Positions 25,932 through 37,446 of a stretch of DNA of 63,919 nt are shown one piece after another. The DNA lies in assembly GCA_038254435.1 (NCBI GenBank), contig JBBSGD010000007.1:1-63919 (forward strand), read 5' to 3'. The notes beneath the pieces were generated by a model that saw only the letters and a list, made by a program, of their open reading frames with translations, ran no database searches and had not been told where the DNA came from. This stretch comes from JBBSGD01 sp038254435 (GTDB taxonomy: Bacteria; Actinomycetota; CADDZG01; WHSQ01). Numbering within the stretch: position 1 is the first letter of the stretch; every line of letters starts with the position of its first letter. The translations under genes were made by a program, and so were the position numbers.

Positions 25932-26537
25932 GTGCGTCACGAGATAGCCGGGCTCGGCGGGGTCGCCGGGTGTGCCGGTTGCAGCATGCGGCACGGGCCT
26001 CTGTGCCCGGCTTGCGCCGGCCTCCTCCGGCCGCCGCTCGAAGCGGTGGCCGTCGAGGGGGCGATGCGGGCTACCGCCGCCTTCCATTACGAGGGCGTCG
26101 CTCGCGCGTTGGTCCTGGGGCTCAAGCTGCGGTCCAGGCGCGACTACGCAGCACCCCTGGCCGAGGGTATGGCGGCGGCCGTCCTGAGGTCGGGGACCGC
26201 TGCGGGGACAATCACCTGGGTCCCCGCAGCGTCGGGCTCGGTCCGCGCGCGCGGCTTCGACCATGCCCGCGTGCTCGCCGAGGACGTGGCGCGCTCACTT
26301 GGGCTCCCGGCGAGCCAGCTTCTGGTCCGCCTCGGCAAGCAGCGCGACCAGGCGGGCCTCGCTGCGCCCGAGCGGCGCCGCAACCTCGAGGGGGCGTTCG
26401 GGGCCCGGCCTGGGGGAAAACGGGTGCTGCTGATCGACGACCTCCTCACCACCGGCGCGACCGCGACCGCCTGTACTGGGGCGTTGCTTCACAGCGGGGT
26501 CAAGGCCGTCGAGGTCCTGGTCGCCTGCCGGGCCTGA
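25932..26537 (+). CDS. comF: ComF family phosphoribosyltransferase-like protein
   Basis: The protein has 201 residues from the GTG at 25932; the frame is open further upstream, but the conserved zinc finger lies near this start. CAGCSMRHGPLCPAC forms a double Cys pair. The C terminus holds the PRPP-binding motif VLLIDDLLTTGATATAC. ComF proteins act in DNA uptake in naturally competent bacteria; in Actinobacteria the role is less clear. Its place upstream of secA matches Mycobacterium (Rv3242c). The ribosome hibernation factor gene that sits between them there is replaced here by a response regulator. Confidence 0.85.
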   Translation: MRHEIAGLGGVAGCAGCSMRHGPLCPACAGLLRPPLEAVAVEGAMRATAAFHYEGVARALVLGLKLRSRRDYAAPLAEGMAAAVLRSGTAAGTITWVPAASGSVRARGFDHARVLAEDVARSLGLPASQLLVRLGKQRDQAGLAAPERRRNLEGAFGARPGGKRVLLIDDLLTTGATATACTGALLHSGVKAVEVLVACRA

Positions 26538-26610
26538 ACCCCGTCAGGGCCCCCGGCCGGGGCGATGACTAGGCAATAATGCTTAGTGCGCGCGGTACGG
26601 TCATATGCAA

Positions 26611-26624
26611 CTATTGGCCAATAG
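26611..26624. promoter_or_regulatory. Perfect 14-bp palindrome, possible operator
   Basis: CTATTGGCCAATAG is identical on both strands. It lies 66 bp before the start of the NarL-type regulator, in a locally AT-richer stretch of an otherwise GC-rich region. A 14-bp perfect palindrome here looks like a dimer binding site, perhaps for the regulator itself. No second copy was noticed in the window. Confidence 0.45.
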
Positions 26625-26689
26625 CTGAAAGGGGTAGTGGCAGCGCTCACCCGACTCGGCGGACGGACCAAGCTCGAAGGGGGCCCGAA

Positions 26690-27361
26690 GTGGTGGCGGA
26701 TGACGCCATTCGCGTTCTCATAGTTGACGACCATGCCCTTTTTCGGCGCGGCCTCGAGATGGTGTTGGAGGGTGAGCCCGGCATCGAAGTGGTGGGCGAG
26801 GCGTCGGATGGCCACGAGGCCCTCGAGCAAGCCGAAGCCGCGGCGCCGGATGTCGTGCTGATGGACGTGCGCATGCCGCGCCGCTCCGGGATCGAGGCGA
26901 CACGTGCGATCAAGGACGCGGTGCCCACAGCCAGGATCCTGATGCTGACGATCTCCGACGACGAGGCAGACCTGTACGAAGCGATCAAGGCGGGTGCCTC
27001 CGGCTACCTCCTAAAGGAAATCTCGATAGAGGAGGTTGCGGGGGCAGTACGCAGCGTGTTTGCGGGGCAGTCACTCATCTCTCCGGCGATGGCCTCCAAG
27101 CTGCTCTCCGAGTTCGCCGCCATGGTCAAGCGCCAGGAGGAACGCACGCAAATGCCCGGCCCCCGGCTCACGGAGCGGGAGCTGGAGGTCCTCAAGCTGG
27201 TGGCGCGCGGCCTCAGCAACCGCGACATCGGCAAGGATCTGTTCATTTCCGAGAACACCGTGAAGAACCATGTGCGCAACATCCTCGAGAAGCTGCACCT
27301 TCATTCCCGCATGGAGGCGGTCGTCTACGCCGTCAGGGAGAAGCTGCTCGACATCAAGTAG
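26690..27361 (+). CDS. NarL/FixJ-family response regulator
   Basis: The protein has about 223 residues; GTG 26690 or GTG 26693 is preferred because AAGGGGG lies just upstream. The receiver domain begins RVLIVDDHALFRRGLEMVL, has the phospho-acceptor Asp in DVVLMDVRMPRR, and ends with the Lys in GYLLKEIS. The C-terminal LuxR-type helix-turn-helix is LTERELEVLKLVARGLSNRDIG then NTVKNHVRNIL. No kinase is adjacent; the nearest is the REC-first kinase at 41.5 kb. A palindrome upstream (26611-26624) may be its operator. The 157 bp between it and secA holds no gene. Confidence 0.9.
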   Translation: MVADDAIRVLIVDDHALFRRGLEMVLEGEPGIEVVGEASDGHEALEQAEAAAPDVVLMDVRMPRRSGIEATRAIKDAVPTARILMLTISDDEADLYEAIKAGASGYLLKEISIEEVAGAVRSVFAGQSLISPAMASKLLSEFAAMVKRQEERTQMPGPRLTERELEVLKLVARGLSNRDIGKDLFISENTVKNHVRNILEKLHLHSRMEAVVYAVREKLLDIK

Positions 27362-27518
27362 CCCCCAACCCTCAAAACCCTCGCCCAGTGGGTGGTAAGC
27401 GGGCAAATGAGCGCGTATACACCCACTCGGCCCCTGGGCCCACTTCCGCACCCCCGGGCCGGCCCCCCACCCCGCCGCCGCGCCCCGAAGATGCCGGCTC
27501 GGGGATAATGGGTCTTCT

Positions 27519-30263
<2,745 letters not shown>

Positions 30264-30286
30264 CCGCACGGTAGTCTCACCGCGCC

Positions 30287-31394
30287 ATGGACGACTTGAC
30301 CGACCGCCTCGACGCGATCGACGCAAAGCTGGCCCAGATAAAGGACTATCTTTGACGTCGACCACAAGCGTGCCCGCCTCGACGATCTGAAGGCGGCCTC
30401 CGCCGCTCCGAGCTTCTGGGACGATCCCTCGACCGCGCAAATGGTAATGGCGGAGTTGTCACGGCTGTCGGAGGACGTCACCACCGCAGATCGCATGACC
30501 GCGCGCCTCGCCGATGCGCACATCCTGTGGGAGCTGGCGGAGGCGGAGAGCGACGAGGCAACGGCGCGCGAGGCCGCGCAGGAAGCCGACGCCCTCGAAG
30601 CGGAGCTCGACGCAATGGAGGTCATGGCCCTTCTCTCGGGTGAGTTCGACGGCGCGCCGGCGATCCTCGAGGTTCATGCCGGTGAGGGCGGCACCGACTC
30701 CCAAGACTGGGCCGAGATGCTCCTGCGCATGTACCTTCGGTGGACGGAACGCCGCGGCTTCAAGGTCGAGCTCGTCGAGGTGACTCCCGGTGAGGAAGCC
30801 GGTGTCAAGAGCGCCACTTTGACCGTCGAGGGCAAGAGGGCTTACGGGCTCCTGTCTGCGGAGAGAGGAGTGCACCGTCTGGTGAGGATCTCCCCCTTCG
30901 ACTCCCAAAAGCGCCGCCACACGTCCTTTGCCTCGGTCGACGTCACCCCGGAGGTGGAAGAGGACGTGGAGGTCGACGTCACCCCCGAGGACTTGCGCAT
31001 AGACACCTATCGTTCCTCGGGCGCCGGCGGACAGCACGTGAACGTGACCGATTCGGCGGTGCGAATTACGCATCTTCCGACCGGGATCGTGGTGTCGTGT
31101 CAGAACGAGCGCTCGCAGATGCAGAACAGAGCCGTTGCCATGCGCATCCTCAAATCGCGCCTTCTCGCCAGGGCGCGTCAGGAGCGGACCGCGGAGATGA
31201 AGGCGATGAAGGGTGAGCAGCGCGAGATTGGGTTCGGCTCGCAGATCCGCTCCTACGTCCTCCATCCCTATCAGATGGTCAAGGACCATCGCACTGCCGT
31301 CGAGGCAGGCAACGTCCAGGCAGTCCTCGACGGAAGCATCGACGCCTTTATCGAGGCGGAGCTGCGCCGCAAGGCGTCCGAGCAGAGAGCGTAG
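30287..31394 (+). CDS. prfB: Peptide chain release factor 2, with programmed +1 frameshift
   Basis: The first 22 codons run from the ATG at 30287 to CTT, followed by an in-frame TGA at 30353-30355. The rest of RF2 continues in the +1 frame from GAC at 30354, giving a product of about 368 residues. The site reads AAGGACTAT-CTT-TGA-C: an internal Shine-Dalgarno-like AAGGA, the slippery CTTTGA, and a C after the stop. This is the classic RF2 autoregulation. The downstream part has the SPF specificity motif (RISPFDSQKRRHTSF) and the catalytic GGQ in SSGAGGQHVNVTDSAVR. RF2 reads UGA and UAA. UGA is also a sense codon in this genome (see selD), so the factor competes with selenocysteine insertion. 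Confidence 0.96.
30341..30356 (+). promoter_or_regulatory. RF2 programmed frameshift site
   Basis: AAGGACTATCTTTGAC contains an SD-like stimulator, the CTT slippery codon and the in-frame TGA stop with a following C. Slow termination by scarce RF2 allows a +1 slip and restores RF2 synthesis. Confidence 0.93.
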
Positions 31395-31518
31395 CTCGGG
31401 TCGTGGCAGTACGAGCAAACGCGTGCCATCATGAATGTGACATGAGGGAGCAAATCCCGCCGTCTCCACGACGGGCTCGCGGCGACGTCAGCGGAACGTG
31501 TCCTACTCTGTCGCGGCC

Positions 31519-32205
31519 ATGATCAAGACGGATTCGGTAGAGAAAGAGTACAAAGAGGGCATTTGGGCCCTCAAGAACCTGTCTCTCGACATCGAGAAGG
31601 GCGAGTTCGTCTTCGTCGTCGGCCCGTCGGGCTCGGGGAAGTCGACGCTGCTAAAGCTCCTCACGCGCGAGGAAGAGCCGACCGCCGGCGAGATCTATGT
31701 GGCCGGCAAGAACCTCGCCAACCTGCCGCGCTGGCGCCTTCCTTATCTCAGGCGCAACGTCGGCTGCGTGTTCCAGGACTTCAAGCTGTTGCCCAACAAG
31801 ACGGTGTTCGAAAACGTGGCCTTTGCGCTCGAGGTCATCGGACGGCCGCGCAACGTCATACACCGGCAGGTCCCGCAGATTCTCGAGTTGGTGGGGCTCG
31901 GCGAGAAGCTCGACCGCTTTCCCGACGAGCTTTCAGGCGGCGAGCAGCAGCGCGTTTCCATTGCCCGCGCGTTCGTTAACCGCCCCTTGATCCTTCTCGC
32001 GGATGAGCCCACGGGAAACATCGACCCTGCGACATCCGTCGGGATCATGCGGCTTCTTGATCGCATCAATCGCACCGGCACCACCGTCGTCATGGCGACC
32101 CACGACCACACCATCGTGGACTCGATGCGCCGCCGGGTGGTCGAGCTCGAAGCCGGTAACGTCGTGCGCGACCAGTCGCACGGCATTTACGGCGTGGGGA
32201 CTTAG
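31519..32205 (+). CDS. ftsE: Cell division ATP-binding protein FtsE
   Basis: The protein has 228 residues from the ATG at 31519, where the family N terminus (MIKTDSVEKEYKEG) starts; a GTG at 31498 would add seven residues. It has Walker A VGPSGSGKSTLLKLL, the ABC signature LSGGEQQRVSIARAF, Walker B LILLADEP and H-loop ATHDH. With FtsX it forms the divisome ABC complex that switches on peptidoglycan hydrolases. A TACTCT box 9 nt upstream of the ATG may be the promoter. The stop is 2 nt before the ftsX start. Confidence 0.95.
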   Translation: MIKTDSVEKEYKEGIWALKNLSLDIEKGEFVFVVGPSGSGKSTLLKLLTREEEPTAGEIYVAGKNLANLPRWRLPYLRRNVGCVFQDFKLLPNKTVFENVAFALEVIGRPRNVIHRQVPQILELVGLGEKLDRFPDELSGGEQQRVSIARAFVNRPLILLADEPTGNIDPATSVGIMRLLDRINRTGTTVVMATHDHTIVDSMRRRVVELEAGNVVRDQSHGIYGVGT

Positions 32206-32207
32206 AA

Positions 32208-33089
32208 GTGCGCATCAAGTACTTCTTCTCGGAGACGGTCAGCAACCTCAGGCGCAACCTCTTGATGACGGTGGCCGCAATCTCAACGGTTGCCATCTCT
32301 TTGCTCCTTCTCGGGGGAGTACAGATCCTGGGGATGATCGTGCACAACGTCACCGGCAACCTCGAGGCCAAGGTGGACATCTCTGTGTACTTTCGTGCCG
32401 ACGCCAGCCCTGGTGAGGTCAAGTCTCTCGAGAGCCAGCTCAACGACACCGCGCAGGTTGCGAGTGCGCAGTTCGTCTCCAAGCAGCGCGCGTACGAGGA
32501 GTTCAAGAAGCGCTTCGCCGACCAGCCCGAGCTCTACAAGAACATCCCCAAGGACTCCCTCCCGGCGTCGCTTCGTCTCACGCTCACCGATGCAAAGTAC
32601 TCGGACCTCGTAGCGGCTTCGGTGCGAGGAGCGCCCGGCGTCGACGACGTGCGTTACGGGGCCGCCTTCGTGAAACGGCTGTTGCAGGTCAACGCCTTGC
32701 TGCGCACGATCACGCTGGTGATGTCTCTGGTCCTGCTCGTGGCGTCCGCCGGGCTCATCGCCAACACCATCCGCCTCGCGATCTACGCGCGGCGCGAGGA
32801 GATCGGAATCATGAAGCTCGTCGGCGCTACCAACTGGTTCATCCGCGTGCCTTTCATGCTCGAGGGGTTGTTTGCCGCGCTCGTGGGAGCGATTCTCTCT
32901 GGGGGCATAGTCCTTGCCGCCAATGAGTTCCTCTTCAAACGCATCGGGCAGGCCATCCAGTTCCTCGGCCCTGTGTTCACCTTTACGCAGGGACAGATCG
33001 TCGGAGTCCTCGTCATCCTCTTCGGTGTGGGCGCCGTCGTGGGGCTGATTGGCTCCGGCATGGCCCTGCGCCGCTTCCTCGAGGTCTAG
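32208..33089 (+). CDS. ftsX: Cell division protein FtsX
   Basis: The protein has 293 residues from the GTG at 32208. One N-terminal helix (about 21-45) is followed by an extracytoplasmic domain of about 120 residues (VDISVYFRADASPGEV...). Three C-terminal helices then show the family features RREEIGIMKLVGATNWFIRVPFMLEG. The outer domain recruits and activates murein hydrolases. The M23 coiled-coil peptidase that follows is the obvious partner, equivalent to EnvC or RipC in other bacteria. Confidence 0.95.
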   Translation: MRIKYFFSETVSNLRRNLLMTVAAISTVAISLLLLGGVQILGMIVHNVTGNLEAKVDISVYFRADASPGEVKSLESQLNDTAQVASAQFVSKQRAYEEFKKRFADQPELYKNIPKDSLPASLRLTLTDAKYSDLVAASVRGAPGVDDVRYGAAFVKRLLQVNALLRTITLVMSLVLLVASAGLIANTIRLAIYARREEIGIMKLVGATNWFIRVPFMLEGLFAALVGAILSGGIVLAANEFLFKRIGQAIQFLGPVFTFTQGQIVGVLVILFGVGAVVGLIGSGMALRRFLEV

Positions 33090-33224
33090 GCTTGCGGACT
33101 GCCCCGCCCCCGAGGCGCCCTTCGGCCCTCAAGAGCCCCTCCTGGCTCGTCGACAACCTCAGCAAGGCCCATAGTGCCGGTGCGTCTTCGGCGACCCTGC
33201 AGGGATGGCCCGTTGCTGCTCATG

Positions 33225-33253
33225 TTGTTACTGAGGTTTTTGTTAACTAGGAT
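33225..33253 (+). promoter_or_regulatory. Promoter for the M23 peptidase, leaderless
   Basis: TTGTTA (33225-33230) and TAGGAT (33248-33253) are separated by exactly 17 bp, close to the -35 and -10 consensus. The start codon ATG at 33261 lies seven bases after the -10 box, where transcription should begin, and no Shine-Dalgarno precedes it. Confidence 0.6.
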
Positions 33254-33260
33254 TCTGGTG

Positions 33261-34484
33261 ATGACCCGAAAACCACTGCTGGTGCGGCCTGTGCTCGCCG
33301 CCTGCCTGGCAATCGCGTGTGGCGGGACGCTGGCCCTTCCCGCTGCGGCCGGCCCCCAGGACCGGCTCGTTCGGATCCATCAGCGCCAGAGCCACGTTCA
33401 GCAGAGGATCGATGCCGCCGACAACGACGTCGAGGTGCTCGTAAACCACGTCGCCGTTCTCGATGCCCGGCGCGCGGGGCTGCAGGCCAAGGTGGGCAGA
33501 CTCGACTCCCGCGTGGCGACGCTCGACGCCCACATCGGAGCGGTGACCGGCAGGCTCACCACCGCCCAGGTGACCCTTGCGAAGCTCAGCGGCCGCCTCG
33601 ACAACGTGCTCGGCCGGCTCGCGAGACAGCGGGACATTCTCACCCGCCGGGCGATTGAGGCGTACAAGGAAGGCCCCCAGTCCTATCTCGACGGGCTTCT
33701 CTCGGCCCCGAGCCTCAGCGATTTGTCGGACCAGTACGTCTACTACCAGTCGGCCCTTGACTCCAACATGCTGATAGTCGACCGCGTTGAGGTGCTCGAG
33801 CGGAGTCTCGCCGGGCGCCGGGCGAGAGTCGAGCGCAGGGAGCAGGATGTGCGCCTCGTCAAGGACAAGCTGGACGCCACCAGGGCGCAAGTGGCGCAAG
33901 TGCGAGCGACGAGGGCCACCGCTCTGCGCGGCGAGCAGCGGACCCTTACGGCTAAGCGGCGCCTCCTGACCCAGGCGCGCACCCAGAAAGCCCACTACGA
34001 GGCGATCCTCGGCGAGCTCCAGCACGAGTCTGACAAGATCCAGGGGCTGCTGCTCGCGGCGCGCTCGCTGGGGCCGGGAACGGTGGGCCCGGCCGGCAGT
34101 GGACAGCTGTCGTGGCCGGCGTCGGGACCGGTGACCTCGGGCTTCGGGTGGCGGACCGACCCCGTCATCGGCGGCCGGCACCTGCACGCCGGGATCGACA
34201 TCGGGGCGGCCGAAGGGGCGCCCGTTTACGCGGCGGACGACGGCACCGTCCTCTTCGTGGGCCAGGAGACCGGGTACGGCAACGTCGTCGCAATCGATCA
34301 CGGCGGGGGTCTGGCCACCACCTACAACCATCTCTCTGCCTTCGCCGTGGGCATCGGTGACAAAGTGATGAGGGGCCAGCACATTGCCTCGGTGGGCTGC
34401 ACCGGCTACTGCACCGGGCCTCACCTCCATTTCGAGGTCCGGATCAACGGAGCTCCTGTAGATCCCATGCCCTACCTCAAATAG
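33261..34484 (+). CDS. M23 family metallopeptidase with N-terminal coiled coil (EnvC/RipC-like)
   Basis: The protein has 407 residues from the ATG at 33261; a GTG one codon earlier is also possible. A signal peptide (about residues 1-30, LAACLAIACGGTLALPAAAG) is followed by a long coiled coil to about residue 270. That region is rich in Arg, Leu, Gln and Ala heptads. The LytM domain has GWRTDPVIGGRHLHAGIDI near 315 and GPHLHFEVRINGAPVDP at the end, giving the zinc ligands H, D and HxH. It should cut peptide crosslinks at the septum under FtsEX control, judging by its place directly after ftsX. Confidence 0.92.
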   Translation: MTRKPLLVRPVLAACLAIACGGTLALPAAAGPQDRLVRIHQRQSHVQQRIDAADNDVEVLVNHVAVLDARRAGLQAKVGRLDSRVATLDAHIGAVTGRLTTAQVTLAKLSGRLDNVLGRLARQRDILTRRAIEAYKEGPQSYLDGLLSAPSLSDLSDQYVYYQSALDSNMLIVDRVEVLERSLAGRRARVERREQDVRLVKDKLDATRAQVAQVRATRATALRGEQRTLTAKRRLLTQARTQKAHYEAILGELQHESDKIQGLLLAARSLGPGTVGPAGSGQLSWPASGPVTSGFGWRTDPVIGGRHLHAGIDIGAAEGAPVYAADDGTVLFVGQETGYGNVVAIDHGGGLATTYNHLSAFAVGIGDKVMRGQHIASVGCTGYCTGPHLHFEVRINGAPVDPMPYLK

Positions 34485-34497
34485 GGGTCCGACGCAC

Positions 34498-34503
34498 TAC
34501 CCT
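34498..34503 (+). promoter_or_regulatory. Putative -10 box (TACCCT) for the S41 peptidase
   Basis: TACCCT ends six bases before the ATG at 34510. This again predicts a leaderless message; an AGGAA just before the ATG is too close to act as a ribosome binding site. Confidence 0.4.
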
Positions 34504-34509
34504 CTAGGA

Positions 34510-35691
34510 ATGCCAAGACTGATGCGCTTGCTCGGAGCCCTGGTTGCAGCTCTGCTGCTGGCGACCGCCGTGTTCTTATGGGGCTACACCGCGGGCAGCG
34601 ACAACGACGGCCGGGTTGTCCGAGTGAAGGCCGGCCCGGCTCCCGGGCTCGTCGATCAGGTCTTCGACAAGATCCGTTCGGCCGCGGTACATCCGCCGGC
34701 CGACAAGGTGCTCGAGCGCGGGGCGATCAAGGGCATGGTCGACATCCTCAAGAAGAGAGACGATCCTTATGCGTACTTTTTCTCCCCCAAGAGCTATCGG
34801 TCCTTTCAGGAGCTGACGACCGGCGAGTTCTCGGGCATCGGAGTGTGGCTGCGCAACCAGTCGGGGAGGCTCGCCGTTGCGTCTGTACTGCCCAGCTCGC
34901 CGGCTCAGCGGGCGGGCTTGCACAAGGGCGACGTCATCGATTCCATCAACGGCCGGGTCGTCAAAGACCTCGCCAGCGAGGAAGCCGTTACGAAGATCAA
35001 AGGCCCGGCAGGCTCGAGGGTGAAGCTCGGCGTCGAGCGAAACGGAAGGGAGCTCGTTTTCACCCTGACTCGAACAAGCCTCGAGCTGCCGACCGTCATC
35101 TCGCACCTCACTCACTCGGGTGACTACGGCTACGTGAGGCTAATCGAGTTCTCCAAGGGGGCCGGGCGGCAGGTCCGCCGGTCGGTGGGCTCGCTCACGG
35201 CGGCCGGGGCGCGCGGCATAATCCTCGACCTGAGAGACGACGGGGGCGGTCTCTTCACCGAGGCGATCGACGTGGCGAGCATCTTCCTCGACAAGGGCGT
35301 CATCGTTCGCTATCGAGAGCGGAGCGGGCCCCAACGCGTTTACAGAGCGCTCGGCAACTCGCTCGGAGACGTCCCGCTCGTGGTTCTCGTCAACGGAGGG
35401 ACGGCGAGCGCGTCCGAGATCGTCGCCGGCGCCCTTCAGGACCGCGACCGGGCCATCCTCGTCGGCACCCGCACCTACGGAAAGGGCTCGGTGCAGCAGG
35501 TGCTCCCGCTGCCCGACTCGTCGGCGCTGAAGATCACCACCGCCGCGTATCTGACGCCCAAGGGACGAAACATCAACGGCAAGGGTATCGAGCCCGATGT
35601 CGAGGTCACCTCGGGCGCGCGGGCTCAACGGGAGCGAGCGATTCAAATTCTGAGCGGCATCGCGGTGTCGCTCGCCGGATCCCGAGGCTAG
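34510..35691 (+). CDS. S41 family C-terminal processing peptidase
   Basis: The protein has 393 residues. An N-terminal membrane anchor (about 5-25) is followed by a PDZ domain near 110-190 (FSGIGVWLRNQSG and AGLHKGDVIDSING). The catalytic domain has YVRLIEFSKG, ILDLRDDGGGLFTEA, the serine in GGTASASEIVAGALQD and the lysine in GTRTYGKGSVQQ. It belongs to the CtpA/Prc type and acts outside the membrane on C termini. Its position between the FtsEX-linked hydrolase and smpB is common in Actinobacteria and Firmicutes and hints at a role in regulating wall hydrolases. Confidence 0.93.
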   Translation: MPRLMRLLGALVAALLLATAVFLWGYTAGSDNDGRVVRVKAGPAPGLVDQVFDKIRSAAVHPPADKVLERGAIKGMVDILKKRDDPYAYFFSPKSYRSFQELTTGEFSGIGVWLRNQSGRLAVASVLPSSPAQRAGLHKGDVIDSINGRVVKDLASEEAVTKIKGPAGSRVKLGVERNGRELVFTLTRTSLELPTVISHLTHSGDYGYVRLIEFSKGAGRQVRRSVGSLTAAGARGIILDLRDDGGGLFTEAIDVASIFLDKGVIVRYRERSGPQRVYRALGNSLGDVPLVVLVNGGTASASEIVAGALQDRDRAILVGTRTYGKGSVQQVLPLPDSSALKITTAAYLTPKGRNINGKGIEPDVEVTSGARAQRERAIQILSGIAVSLAGSRG

Positions 35692-35693
35692 CC

Positions 35694-36161
35694 ATGGCCC
35701 GATCGGGACCTCCGAGCAAGCTCATCGCGCAAAACAAGCGCGCCCGGCACGACTACCTCGTGGAAGACACGGTCGAGGCCGGTCTCGCGCTTACCGGCAC
35801 CGAGGTCAAGTCGTGCAGGGCCGGCAAAGTCAGCCTGACCGACGCCTACGCAATAGTGGGCCACGGTGAGGCGTGGCTGCTTCAGGCCCACATCGGCCCC
35901 TACTCGCACGGCAACCGCGCCAACCACGAGCCTCTGCGAGCTCGCAAGCTGCTGCTGCACCACTCCGAGATAGAGAAGTTGCACGTCAAGGTGGCTCAGG
36001 AGGGCCGGACTCTCGTACCGCTTCGCCTCTACTTTAGCCATGGTCTGGCCAAGGCCGAGATCGCCGTTGCGCGCGGCAAGAAGACCTACGACAAGCGCGC
36101 GGCGATTGCCACCAGGGACGCCGAACGCCGCATGAGGAGGGAGCTTGGCCGCCGCCGCTGA
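35694..36161 (+). CDS. smpB: SsrA-binding protein SmpB
   Basis: The protein has 155 residues, starting 2 nt after the S41 stop. Typical features are NKRARHDYLVEDTVEAGLAL, TGTEVKSCRAGKVSLTDAYA, and the basic C-terminal tail (KKTYDKRAAIATRDAERR). It carries tmRNA into stalled ribosomes. The tmRNA gene itself is 1.3 kb downstream, with msrB and an acetyltransferase between them. Confidence 0.97.
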   Translation: MARSGPPSKLIAQNKRARHDYLVEDTVEAGLALTGTEVKSCRAGKVSLTDAYAIVGHGEAWLLQAHIGPYSHGNRANHEPLRARKLLLHHSEIEKLHVKVAQEGRTLVPLRLYFSHGLAKAEIAVARGKKTYDKRAAIATRDAERRMRRELGRRR

Positions 36162-36248
36162 ACACCGCCGGCGGGTTGGTCGGGAACGCATAAGCGGCTG
36201 AATCGTTGACACTTGAAAGAGACTCGATTCCAAACGGAGGTGTTCGCT

Positions 36249-36656
36249 GTGAGCCAGAAGGTCACAAAGTCCGACAGTGAGTGGCGCAAGGAGCTCTCGC
36301 CCGAGCAGTACGCAGTGATGCGCAAGAAGGGGACCGAGCGGCCCTTCACGGGCAAGTACGTGGACTCCAAGGATGACGGGATCTACCGTTGTGGCGGCTG
36401 CGGAGCGGAGCTGTTCAGCTCTGACACCAAGTTCGACTCGGGCACCGGGTGGCCCAGCTTCACCGAGCCGGCCAACACCACCAACGTCGAGCTGCGCTCC
36501 GACAACAGTCTGTTCATGAGGCGAACCGAAGTCGTGTGCGCACACTGCGAAGGCCATCTTGGGCATGTCTTCAACGACGGGCCCGGCCCCGGCGGTCAGC
36601 GATACTGCATTAACTCTTGCTCGCTCGACCTCGACGCGCAGGGCAAACAGAGCTGA
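36249..36656 (+). CDS. msrB: Peptide methionine-R-sulfoxide reductase MsrB
   Basis: The protein has 135 residues from the GTG at 36249, with GGAGGT seven bases before it. The two zinc Cys pairs are CGGCG and CAHCEGH, the substrate loop is FDSGTGWPSF, and the catalytic cysteine is in RYCINSCSLDLD. It reduces methionine-R-sulfoxide in proteins. The catalytic residue is Cys, not Sec, worth stating because this genome appears to use selenocysteine. Confidence 0.95.
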   Translation: MSQKVTKSDSEWRKELSPEQYAVMRKKGTERPFTGKYVDSKDDGIYRCGGCGAELFSSDTKFDSGTGWPSFTEPANTTNVELRSDNSLFMRRTEVVCAHCEGHLGHVFNDGPGPGGQRYCINSCSLDLDAQGKQS

Positions 36657-37393
36657 CAAAGCTGCTCGTCTCGGCCGCGCGTAACATTGCCGGCTGGCAC
36701 GGGTGCTCGCTCGCGGCCCTAGGCATCGCCGGTCGGTGGGACAAGAACCTGTGGTGGTCGGACGCGCCCGGGCCTGTCATCTACCACCGCGCCATCACGT
36801 TGTCGCGCCAGGGTGCCGGAGGGCAGCTAGCCGCCCTCCGTGCGCTCCTCGCCCGATGGCCGCGGGGACCCTTCTCGATGTGCGACTCGTTCTCGGCCCT
36901 GGACCTCGGGGGCATGGGCCTAGTGCCCGAGCCCGGCAGGTGGCTCGTGCGGCAGCCCGGTCCTACAGGTCGAGTGGAGGCGCCCGCCGGCTTGACCATC
37001 GAGGAGGTAGTGGATGCGAAGGGCATGCGCGACTTCGAGATCGCAAGCATCGACGGGTTCGAGTCGCCGGGACTGCACGAGCTCGGCCCCCTCGGGCTGC
37101 ACGCAGCGCCCGTGCTCGCCGACGAGCGCATGAATGTGTTCGTCGGGCGGGTCAACGGACAGCTCGCCGGGGCTGCGATGGCGTTCGCAAGTGATCGCCT
37201 CGTCGGCGTCTACGGAGTGGCGACCCTGCCCGAGCACAGGCGTCGCGGGATCGGGGCGGCGCTTACGCTGAAGGCTGCGCTGGTCGAGCCCGATCTGCCC
37301 TCGGTCCTGCAGCCGAGCGACATCGGCGAGGGCATGTACCGGCGCCTCGGCTACAAGGAGGCCGGAGCCTTCACCAACTGGCACCGCCTCTAG
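36617..37393 (+). CDS. GNAT family N-acetyltransferase
   Basis: The conserved part is the C-terminal GNAT domain: FVGRVNGQLAGAAMAF, VGVYGVATLPEHRRRGIGAAL and QPSDIGEGMYRRLGYKEAG. The first standard start in frame is TTG 36617, which overlaps msrB by 40 bp and adds a stretch that only mirrors msrB coding sequence. A CTG at 36653 overlapping the msrB stop (CTGA) is an alternative that removes it. The N-terminal 110 residues are unassigned. Substrate unknown. It ends just upstream of ssrA. Confidence 0.7.
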   Translation: MLARPRRAGQTELTKLLVSAARNIAGWHGCSLAALGIAGRWDKNLWWSDAPGPVIYHRAITLSRQGAGGQLAALRALLARWPRGPFSMCDSFSALDLGGMGLVPEPGRWLVRQPGPTGRVEAPAGLTIEEVVDAKGMRDFEIASIDGFESPGLHELGPLGLHAAPVLADERMNVFVGRVNGQLAGAAMAFASDRLVGVYGVATLPEHRRRGIGAALTLKAALVEPDLPSVLQPSDIGEGMYRRLGYKEAGAFTNWHRL

Positions 37394-37446
37394 GGGAAGA
37401 GAGCGTCGTTGCCGACCGTTAGACTGGGTAGCGTGACAACTTCATA

